Origin: Chthoniobacter sp.
GTDB lineage: Bacteria > Verrucomicrobiota > Verrucomicrobiia > Chthoniobacterales > Chthoniobacteraceae
Reading direction: 5' to 3'
Length of the DNA: 12,731 nucleotides
Assembly (NCBI GenBank): GCA_025351065.1
Contig: JANXWQ010000491.1
Span: forward strand, 1-12,731
A program made the position numbers and the translations under genes. A model generated the notes under the pieces. That model was not told where the DNA came from, did not search any database, and saw only the letters and a list, made by a program, of their open reading frames with translations. Below are positions 7,307-12,731 of the stretch, piece by piece; the stretch's first letter is position 1, and each line of letters opens with the position of its first letter.

Positions 7307-8596
7307 ATGACTGGCGGTGACATGTCCGCCTCCCTCGACACTCTCGAGCGCCAGCTCAAGCTCTACAAAGGCCTCGTAGAAGTCAGCGCACTCATCAACG
7401 GCATCACCGATTCGCGCGAGCTGCTGCCCGCGATCCTCGAAGTGGCGCGGCGCGTTTTGCAAGTCGATGCGGCGTCGCTTTTCCTCACAAACGCGGGCGG
7501 CGATCTCGAACTCGCCACAGCCAGCGGTGGCCCCGGCATGCCGGCGGGCGCGGCGAAAATCACGGTGCCGCGCGGGCGCGGTATCGCCGGCTGGGTGCTG
7601 GAGCACAGCCAGCCGCTGCTGGTGCCGGATGCCTACGCCGATGAGCGCTTTTTTCCCGACATCGACCGCAAGACCGGCTACCGCACCCGCTCCATTTTGT
7701 GCGTGCCGCTGGTGCGGAAGGGCGGCGTCATCGGCGTGCTCCAGGTGCTGAACCCGCTGGACCTGCAGGCTTTCGACGAGGGCGATCTCGAAGTCTTCAG
7801 CGCCTACGCCACGCTCGCCGCCACGGCCATCGACAAGCTGCGCACCATCGAGCGCCAGCGCGAGCAGCAGCGCGTGGCCCAGGAGTTTGCGTTCGCGCGG
7901 GAAATCCAGGCCAGCTTTCTCCCGCAGTCGCTCCCGCAGCACGCGCATGTGCAGTTCGCCGCGACCTACCGGCCCGCGCTGAATGTGGGCGGCGATTTTT
8001 ACGACGTGCTCGAACTCGGCCCGGATGAAATCTATTTCGTCGTCGGCGATGTCTCGGGCAAAGGCATGCCCGCCGCGCTGCTCATGGCGCAGGCGCTGAG
8101 CATGCTGCGGCTTATCGTGAAACCGGGCCTCTCGCCCGTGGCGGCGATGGCGCGCTGGAATGCGATGCTCAGCGGCCACACCATCCGCGGCATGTTCATC
8201 ACCGCGCTGCTCGGGCGGCTCACGGTTTCCACCGGCCAGGTGGAGCTGTGCAGCGCCGGGCACTGCCACCCGTTTCTGGCCCGCGCCGACGGCACTTCCG
8301 CGGAGGTGAAAATCGCCGGCTCTCCTCCGCTCGGCCTGCTGCCCGAGCTGCCCGCCCGCGCCCACCCGCTGACGCTGGCACCGCACGAGTGGCTGGTGCT
8401 TTACACCGACGGGCTCGTGGAGTCCTTCAACGCCGCCGACGAGCCGCTCGACAGCGCGGGCGTCACCCATTTGCTCGACCGGAAATTTGGCAGCGCCGCC
8501 GACGTCATTGACGCGCTGAACCGTGGCGAGCTCGACCACCGCCAGCAGGCCGAGCCGCACGACGACCTGACCATCCTCGTTTTTGGTTTCCAATGA
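7307..8596 (+). CDS. GAF domain PP2C-family serine phosphatase (SpoIIE/RsbU type)
   Basis: A 429-residue soluble signalling phosphatase. A GAF sensor domain spans about 22-178 (for example ASLFLTNAGGDLELA, GRGIAGWVLEHSQPLLVPD, VPLVRKGGVIGVLQVLN). A charged helical linker (178-203) leads into a PP2C/SpoIIE domain from about 205 to the end. The metal-binding acidic residues are in place: GGDFYD (Asp230), GDVSGKG (Asp248), YTDG (Asp368) and DD (419-420). Family members dephosphorylate STAS-domain anti-anti-sigma proteins in partner-switching pathways; the GAF domain would sense a small ligand or redox state. The stop overlaps the next start (ATGA) with an RsbW-type kinase gene, its natural opponent. 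ATG 7307 gives the longest supported protein. ATG 7322 (at MSASLD) is also possible, and neither has a strong ribosome-binding site. Confidence 0.93.
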   Translation: MTGGDMSASLDTLERQLKLYKGLVEVSALINGITDSRELLPAILEVARRVLQVDAASLFLTNAGGDLELATASGGPGMPAGAAKITVPRGRGIAGWVLEHSQPLLVPDAYADERFFPDIDRKTGYRTRSILCVPLVRKGGVIGVLQVLNPLDLQAFDEGDLEVFSAYATLAATAIDKLRTIERQREQQRVAQEFAFAREIQASFLPQSLPQHAHVQFAATYRPALNVGGDFYDVLELGPDEIYFVVGDVSGKGMPAALLMAQALSMLRLIVKPGLSPVAAMARWNAMLSGHTIRGMFITALLGRLTVSTGQVELCSAGHCHPFLARADGTSAEVKIAGSPPLGLLPELPARAHPLTLAPHEWLVLYTDGLVESFNAADEPLDSAGVTHLLDRKFGSAADVIDALNRGELDHRQQAEPHDDLTILVFGFQ

Positions 8597-9012
8597 AGAT
8601 TAAGAGCGAAATCGAATTTGCCAGTCACCCGGCGAATCTCGCGCTGGTGCGCGATTTCGTGCGGCAGTTTTTGAAACCGCTCAGTTTCTCCGAAACGGAA
8701 AAGGATCTCATCGTCCTCGGGCTCGATGAAGCCTGCACCAACGTCATCCGCTACGCCTACCATCACGAGCCCAACGAACTCATCGTCCTCGTCTGCGAAC
8801 TGCTCGACGCGGGCGTGCGCTTCAGCCTGCGCGATTTCGGCACGCAGTGCGCCGCCGACCAGCTCCACGGCCGCCCGCTCGAACTCATCCAGCCCGGCGG
8901 CCTCGGCATCCATCTCATCCGGCGCGCGTTCAGCCAGGTGGACTACAACCTCAAAAAAGAAGGCACCGAGCTGGTGCTCGAAAAGCATTTCAACCACACC
9001 ACCGGACGGTAG
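8593..9012 (+). CDS. RsbW-type anti-sigma factor / serine-protein kinase (HATPase)
   Basis: A 139-residue GHKL ATPase of the RsbW/SpoIIAB class. The N-box DEACTNVIRYAY (45-56) carries Glu46 and Asn50 for Mg-ATP binding. DFG (81-83) is the G1-type box and GGLGIHLI (102-109) the G2 box, with a short lid between them. Proteins of this class either hold a sigma factor or phosphorylate a STAS partner, and are opposed by a PP2C phosphatase such as the one encoded just upstream. The 4-bp ATGA overlap implies coupled translation and stoichiometric production. No STAS protein or sigma factor gene is in the window, so the targets are encoded elsewhere. The gene converges on the small membrane protein gene with 15 bp between the two stops, and I see no terminator hairpin in that gap. 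Confidence 0.92.
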   Translation: MKIKSEIEFASHPANLALVRDFVRQFLKPLSFSETEKDLIVLGLDEACTNVIRYAYHHEPNELIVLVCELLDAGVRFSLRDFGTQCAADQLHGRPLELIQPGGLGIHLIRRAFSQVDYNLKKEGTELVLEKHFNHTTGR

Positions 9013-9027
9013 CAGAAAGCCGCCCGC

Positions 9028-9309
9028 CTACGCCGCGCGCGGCCCCGGCGCTTCCTCTTCCGCGTTCTTCGCCTCCGCCTTTTCATTCCGGCAGTCGCGG
9101 AATTCCGGCTCCGCCCAGCGGCAATGCTCGCACCGCCACGGCCAGAAAAACTGCCCAATGCAAATCGCCAGCCAGCCCACGGCCCACAGGCCGAGCGTGA
9201 TGAGCGAGAAAAACAAATGCACGCGATGGTGAATCACGCTGCGTACAAACACCTGCTCATGCCGGCAGCGGCGGCAGTAGGCTCGGGTTTTTCCCTTCAT
9301 CATTCCCAT
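9028..9309 (-). CDS. Small membrane protein with paired CxxC (zinc-ribbon-like) motifs
   Basis: A 93-residue protein of unknown function. CRRC (12-15) near the N-terminus and CEHC (60-63) could together bind one zinc ion. Between them lies a hydrophobic segment (about 32-56, rich in Trp, Phe, Leu) long enough to form a membrane hairpin or a single span; a hairpin would bring both CxxC pairs to the same side. The tail is charged and Ala/Glu-rich. Reality as a gene is supported by this coherent layout and by a GAGG about 11 bp upstream of ATG 9309; in-frame ATGs at 9303 and 9300 are alternative starts. It lies downstream of the two-component genes on the same strand, 58 bp after the regulator stop, and may be read through from them. 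No family name is claimed. Confidence 0.72.
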   Translation of the reverse strand: MGMMKGKTRAYCRRCRHEQVFVRSVIHHRVHLFFSLITLGLWAVGWLAICIGQFFWPWRCEHCRWAEPEFRDCRNEKAEAKNAEEEAPGPRAA

Positions 9310-9367
9310 TTCATACGCATCCTCGCAGGCCCGCGGATGCCGCGCCTATCGGGATAATCCGGTATTT

Positions 9368-10030
9368 TCACGCCTCGATGAAGCCGTTGCGAATCGCGTA
9401 GCGCACCATGTCGGCGAGCGATTTCATCTCCAGTTTGCGCATGATCCGCGCGCGGTGCGTCTCCGCGGTTTTCACGCTGATGCCGAGTTCCTTCGCCACC
9501 GCTTTGTTGGCGCGGCCCTCGGCGAGCAGTTGCAAAACCTCGCGCTCCCGGCGGGTCAGCCCGCCCGCGGGGCGCAGGCTCGGGCGCTTCGGTCCCGCCA
9601 CCCGCAGCGCCGACGCCTGCACGCTCGTGGCCACGCGCGCGCTGAAAAAAGTCTCCCGCCGTAGCAGCGCCTCCACCGCCGCCACGAGGTCGCGCCCGGC
9701 GTCGCTTTTCAGCACGTAGCCGCGCGCCCCGGCTCCGATGACCTCCCGCACGAACTGTTCCGATTCGTGCATCGACAGCACCAGCACCTCGATACCGCGC
9801 CTGCTTTCCAAAATCTGCCGCGTCGCGTCGAAGCCGTTGAGCTGCGGCATGCCGATGTCCATGACCACGATGTCCGGGGCCAGCGTCTGCACCAGCTCCA
9901 CCGCCGCGCGCCCGTCCGTGGCCTCGCCGCAGACCTCCCAGCCGGCGTGCGTTTCCAGCAGTGCGCGCAGCCCGCGCCGCACTACTTCATGATCGTCGGC
10001 CAGCAGGATGCGGATGGTTTTTGGGTTCAT
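9368..10030 (-). CDS. NarL/FixJ-family response regulator
   Basis: A 220-residue two-domain regulator. The receiver domain (about 5-122) has the acidic pair Asp12-Asp13, the phosphoacceptor Asp58 in VVMDIGMP, Ser86 and Lys108 in YVLKSD. After a linker, a LuxR/GerE helix-turn-helix domain (about 157-218) shows LTRREREVLQLLAEG, then KAVAKELGISVKTAETHRARIMRKL, the DNA-recognition region. Phosphorylation is expected to promote dimerisation and promoter binding. Its ATG overlaps the stop of the histidine kinase gene (ATGA), so the kinase is its cognate partner with high likelihood. Target promoters are not visible, although the fucose synthase gene in the same apparent operon raises the possibility of a role in surface polysaccharide control (inference). 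Confidence 0.95.
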   Translation of the reverse strand: MNPKTIRILLADDHEVVRRGLRALLETHAGWEVCGEATDGRAAVELVQTLAPDIVVMDIGMPQLNGFDATRQILESRRGIEVLVLSMHESEQFVREVIGAGARGYVLKSDAGRDLVAAVEALLRRETFFSARVATSVQASALRVAGPKRPSLRPAGGLTRREREVLQLLAEGRANKAVAKELGISVKTAETHRARIMRKLEMKSLADMVRYAIRNGFIEA

Positions 10031-11511
10031 AAATTCTCCGGCAGCCGCGCGATCACCGCCGTGCCCGGCTCGTTCGGCGCGAGGGTCAGCGACCCGCCGA
10101 TTTGCGAAAGACGCTCGCGCATCCCGGCGATGCCCACGCCCATGCCGTCGCCCGTCTCGTGCGCCAGCCCGCGGCCCCAGTCGCGGATTTCCAGCGTCAC
10201 CCAGCCGTCCGCCCGCGCCACGCGCACCGCGGCGCGCGGGCTCTGCGCGTGCCGGCGCACATTTGACAGGCTCTCCTGGACCACGCGGAAAATCGTCAGC
10301 TCGAGCTGCTCGTGCAGCCGCGGAAAATCCGCGTCGATCCCGATCTCGACCGCGATCCCGCTGCGCTCCGCAAAGCCGTCCGTGAACCAGCGCAGCGCCG
10401 CGTGCAGCCCGCGCTCGTCGAGCAGCGGCGGGTGCAGCAGGTAGGACTGCGTGCGCAGCTCGCGCGCCGTCGTGCCCGCCAGTTCCAGGCTGTCCGCGAG
10501 CAGCGCGGCGCGCTTTTCCTCCGGCATCTTCGCGCCGTTTTGCGTGAGCAGGGAAAGGTTCAGCGCCAGCGCCGCCACGGTCTGCGCCGCCGAATCGTGC
10601 AGTTCCCGCGCCAGCCGCCGCCGCTCCTCATCCTGCATCCGCAGCAGCCGCCAGGAGAGCTGCCGCTGGGTGCGCTTCGCCTTTTTGCGCTCGCGGATGT
10701 CGCGCACGATGGCGGAGGTGCCCGTCACCTTGCCCGTCGCGTCGCGGAGCGGAAACAGCGACAGCGCCACCTCGATCAGCTCGCCGCTTTTCGCCAGCCG
10801 CATCGTTTCAAACTGCCGCACCGTCTCCCCGCTCCGCACCCGCGCCTTCAGCGCACGCGCCTCTTCCACCAAGCTCGCCGGCGTCACCACCAGACTGCTC
10901 CGGCCCGTCATTTCCGCCTCGGTGTAGCCAAAGATTTTCTCCGCCGCCGCGTTCCAGCTCACCACGTTGCCCGCGAAATCCGAGCTGACGATCGCATCGT
11001 CCGACGCCGCTACGATCAGCGCCATCCGTTCGATCTGCGCCGTCCGCTCGCGCACCCGCTCCTCCAGTTCCGCCTGCGAGCGCTCCAGTTCCGCGCGCAT
11101 CCGCCGCAGCTCGGTGATGTCCGTCGCCGTGCCCACGTAGCCCGTCAGCCGCCCGTCCGCATCGCGCTCCTCCGCCACCTCGCCGAAAATCCACACCACC
11201 CGTCCGCCCGGTTGCAGATAGCGGTACTCCGAACGGAAGGGCACGCCCTGCGCCGCCATCCGGCTCCACTCTTCGCTCACCCGCGCGCGATCCTCCGGGT
11301 GGATCACCTGCTCCCAGCCGGAGCCCAGCGCCGACTCCCGCGCATGGCCCGTCAGCTCGCACCAGCGCTCGTTCACATACTTGCAAAGCCCCGCCGCATC
11401 CGCGCGGTAAATGCCCACCGGCGAAATGCGCACGAGGCAGCGCAGCCACTCGTAGTCGTCCGGGGGCGACGGCTCGGCGGCGGCGGGCAGTTCGTCGGCA
11501 CCTCGGTCCAT
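10027..11511 (-). CDS. Cytoplasmic PAS-PAS sensor histidine kinase (HisKA_3/NarX-DegS type)
   Basis: A 494-residue kinase with no membrane segment or signal peptide, so it senses a cytoplasmic or diffusible cue. Order: PAS1 (about 20-135, ending GYVGTATDITELRR), a coiled coil (135-165), PAS2 (about 160-275, ending GTSAIVRDIRERKK), HisKA_3 dimerisation domain (about 285-365) with the phospho-accepting His305 in RELHDSAAQ, and HATPase (about 395-490) with N-box Asn417, RDWGRGL (443-449) and GMGVGIAGMRERL (456-468). This domain pair is the standard partner of NarL-type regulators, and its stop overlaps the regulator start. I chose ATG 11511, 14 bp after the fucose synthase stop; the in-frame ATG 11553 would add 14 residues encoded largely by the neighbour's 3' end. 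Neither start has a clear ribosome-binding site. The PAS ligand is unknown; no heme- or flavin-diagnostic motif was identified. Confidence 0.93.
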   Translation of the reverse strand: MDRGADELPAAAEPSPPDDYEWLRCLVRISPVGIYRADAAGLCKYVNERWCELTGHARESALGSGWEQVIHPEDRARVSEEWSRMAAQGVPFRSEYRYLQPGGRVVWIFGEVAEERDADGRLTGYVGTATDITELRRMRAELERSQAELEERVRERTAQIERMALIVAASDDAIVSSDFAGNVVSWNAAAEKIFGYTEAEMTGRSSLVVTPASLVEEARALKARVRSGETVRQFETMRLAKSGELIEVALSLFPLRDATGKVTGTSAIVRDIRERKKAKRTQRQLSWRLLRMQDEERRRLARELHDSAAQTVAALALNLSLLTQNGAKMPEEKRAALLADSLELAGTTARELRTQSYLLHPPLLDERGLHAALRWFTDGFAERSGIAVEIGIDADFPRLHEQLELTIFRVVQESLSNVRRHAQSPRAAVRVARADGWVTLEIRDWGRGLAHETGDGMGVGIAGMRERLSQIGGSLTLAPNEPGTAVIARLPENL

Positions 11512-11525
11512 GAGGCCGAGCGTAG

Positions 11526-12458
11526 CTACGCCGCGTGCTCGCGGCAATACCATGCGTAGGTTTCGCGCAGCCCGTCGCGCAGCGCGATGCGCGGCGCCCA
11601 GCCGAGATTTTTCAGCCGCGAAATATCCAGCAGCTTGCGCGGCGTGCCGTCCGGCTGCGTCGGGTCAAAGGCCAGCTCGCCCGTGAAGCCCACGGTTTCG
11701 CGCACCAGCTCCGCGAGTTCGCGGATGGACACGTCCTCGCCGCAGCCCACATTCACGATCTCGGGCGCGTCGTAGGTTTCGAGCAGAAAACGGCACGCGT
11801 TGGCGAGGTCATCCACATGCAGAAATTCGCGGCGCGGCGTGCCCGTGCCCCATACCGGCACGCTCGCTTCGCCGCGCGCCTTGGCCTCATGCACCTTGCG
11901 CAGCAGCGCCGGCAGGACGTGCGAGTTTTGCAGGTCAAAATTGTCGCCTGGCCCGTACAGATTCGTGGGCATCGCGCAGATGAAATTTTTCCCGTACTGC
12001 CGCGCATACGCCTGGCAGAGCTTGATCCCCGCGATCTTCGCCAGCGCGTAGGCGTCATTTGTCGGCTCCAGCGCGCCCGTCAGCAGCGCGTCCTCGCGGA
12101 TCGGCTGCGCGGTGAATTTCGGGTAGATGCACGAGCTGCCGAGGAACAGCAATTTGGCCGCGCCAAAGTCCGCCGCCGCCTCGATCACGTTGTTTTGGAT
12201 CGTCAGGTTGTCGCGCAGAAACTCGACCGGGAAATCGTTGTTCGCGCGAATCCCGCCAACCTTCGCCGCCGCCACCACCACCACCTGCGGGCGCTCCTTT
12301 TCAAAAAAGCCGCGCACTGCCGCGCGCTCCGCCAGATCCACTTCCACGCGCGTCCGCGTGATGAGGTTCGCATAGCCTTGCGCGCGCAGTTCACGGACGA
12401 TCGCACTACCCGCGAGGCCGCGGTGTCCGGCGACAAAAATGGAGTCGGATTTTTTCAC
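11526..12458 (-). CDS. fcl: GDP-L-fucose synthase
   Basis: A 310-residue short-chain dehydrogenase/epimerase that turns GDP-4-keto-6-deoxy-mannose into GDP-L-fucose using NADPH, supplying fucose for surface polysaccharides. Evidence: the nucleotide-binding GHRGLAG (11-17) preceded by IFVA, VVVAAAKVGGI (60-70), SSCIYP (108-113) with Ser109 and Cys110, YALAK (137-141) with catalytic Tyr and Lys, the LYGPGDNFD block (167-175), His180 in NSHVLPALLRK, and GTGTPRREFLHVDDLA (204-219). These match the catalytic Ser/Tyr/Lys and Cys/His pairs of the family, and the length is normal. No ATG fits: the frame runs upstream into the repeat element, and I take GTG 12458 as start because it gives the usual (M)KKSxxIFVAGHRG beginning; GTG 12467 is the alternative. 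The partner GDP-mannose 4,6-dehydratase is not in the window. The histidine kinase gene starts 14 bp downstream. Confidence 0.93.
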   Translation of the reverse strand: MKKSDSIFVAGHRGLAGSAIVRELRAQGYANLITRTRVEVDLAERAAVRGFFEKERPQVVVVAAAKVGGIRANNDFPVEFLRDNLTIQNNVIEAAADFGAAKLLFLGSSCIYPKFTAQPIREDALLTGALEPTNDAYALAKIAGIKLCQAYARQYGKNFICAMPTNLYGPGDNFDLQNSHVLPALLRKVHEAKARGEASVPVWGTGTPRREFLHVDDLANACRFLLETYDAPEIVNVGCGEDVSIRELAELVRETVGFTGELAFDPTQPDGTPRKLLDISRLKNLGWAPRIALRDGLRETYAWYCREHAA

Positions 12459-12540
12459 GGCGCGCACGCTAGCACGCCGCGCGATTTCGTGAACACGATT
12501 CGATGGCGGCTCCGTCTTCGTGGAAGCGCGGCATTTTGAA

Positions 12541-12616
12541 AACGCAGAGGCGCAGAGACGCAGAGATTCGGCTGCGGAATCCTCTCTGCGATCTCCGCGC
12601 CTCTGCGTCTCTGCGT
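12541..12616. repeat. Palindromic intergenic repeat built from CGCAGAG units
   Basis: The left arm (12541-12565) is a run of CGCAGAG-type heptamers each separated by one base, and the right arm (12583-12616) is its imperfect inverse, made of CTCTGCG units. Between them ATTC (12566-12569) and GAAT (12577-12580) pair as well, so the whole element can fold into one long hairpin or cruciform. Repeats of this type recur between genes in several GC-rich environmental phyla, and their translations produce the familiar spurious 'TQRRxxAE...LCASA' peptides. It is therefore probably a non-coding dispersed element. It lies 83 bp upstream of the fucose synthase start. No T-run follows the right arm in a way that would make a strong terminator on the + strand. 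Confidence 0.85.
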
Positions 12617-12731
12617 TAAAAAACAACCGCCCATCAGCGGATAATCCACCGCCACGATTCCGCATTTCCCAAACTCCGCCGCGCGCCTAGAACGACACAC
12701 CATGCACGAAACCGCCCAACGCTGATGCGCG
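12617..12731. other. Apparently non-coding end of window, with a possible tiny leader ORF
   Basis: No family-like coding sequence is visible in these 115 bp. A seven-codon ORF (MHETAQR, 12702-12725, + strand) ends in TGATG, so its stop overlaps a second ATG at 12725 that runs off the window. This could be the start region of a rightward gene, with the short ORF as an upstream leader, or chance. The minus-strand frame that spans it only translates the palindromic repeat and is not a gene. Confidence 0.25.

Noticed and set aside
6563..8593. A 676-residue open frame on the minus strand
   Set aside because: It is the shadow of the GAF-PP2C phosphatase and secreted-protein genes. Its composition is Arg/Ala/Gly/His-rich, as expected from antisense of GC-rich coding DNA.
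9317..9340. GCATCC/GGATGC inverted repeat between the regulator and small membrane protein genes
   Set aside because: Six base pairs with a 12-base loop and no T-run; easily chance in GC-rich DNA.
10312..11559. A 415-residue + strand open frame opposite the histidine kinase
   Set aside because: Arg/His/Pro/Leu-rich shadow of the kinase gene, which has full PAS, HisKA_3 and HATPase motifs.
11526..12665. Long 379-residue frame for the fucose synthase starting at 12665
   Set aside because: The extra N-terminal residues translate the palindromic repeat and have no resemblance to the family, which starts near the GTG at 12458.
1..12731. CRISPR array, tRNA, rRNA or insertion sequence
   Set aside because: No regularly spaced direct repeats, no tRNA or rRNA-like stretches and no transposase reading frame were seen.

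Overview
This is a GC-rich, densely coded bacterial window with ten complete protein genes and one partial one. Coding fills nearly all of it, and no gene-free stretch exceeds about 300 bases. Gene content points to a Gram-negative: a LolA-like periplasmic protein, a MacB/LolCDE-type ABC exporter and GDP-L-fucose synthesis. The high GC, the general absence of Shine-Dalgarno sites and the 'CGCAGAG'-type intergenic palindrome near the right end are reminiscent of Verrucomicrobiota (Opitutales-like). That assignment is an inference from style, not from a database match.

Left half (1-6244, all + strand): a biosynthesis-and-export cluster. The window opens inside the last module of a modular type I polyketide synthase, showing a ketoreductase and then an acyl carrier protein, with no thioesterase or reductase. 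It is followed closely by a free-standing condensation (C) domain protein with an intact HHxxxDG motif. Next come a membrane fatty-acid desaturase with three histidine boxes, a MacB/LolD-type ABC ATPase, an FtsX/MacB-type permease and a signal-peptide-bearing LolA-like protein. Gaps are 13, 5, -1, -4 and 14 bp, so this is almost certainly one operon. My reading is that the PKS builds an acyl chain, the C protein transfers or releases it onto an amine or alcohol, the desaturase modifies it, and the ABC/LolA-like pair moves the lipid-like product from the inner membrane through the periplasm. The product is unknown and the upstream PKS modules lie outside the window.

Middle (6355-9309): a minus-strand gene encodes a secreted protein with a disordered Pro/Arg/Asp-rich tail. 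It diverges, across a 106-bp spacer with nested inverted repeats, from a GAF-PP2C (SpoIIE/RsbU-type) phosphatase gene. That gene overlaps an RsbW-type serine kinase/anti-sigma gene by ATGA, giving two of the three usual parts of a partner-switching module. A small minus-strand membrane protein with paired CxxC motifs follows.

Right part (9368-12458, all - strand, read right to left): GDP-L-fucose synthase, a soluble PAS-PAS histidine kinase of the NarX/DegS (HisKA_3) type, and a NarL/FixJ response regulator whose start overlaps the kinase stop by ATGA. Spacing suggests a single transcription unit, linking a sugar-nucleotide enzyme to a two-component pair. Upstream of it sits a 76-bp palindromic repeat element, followed by an apparently non-coding stretch to the window end.
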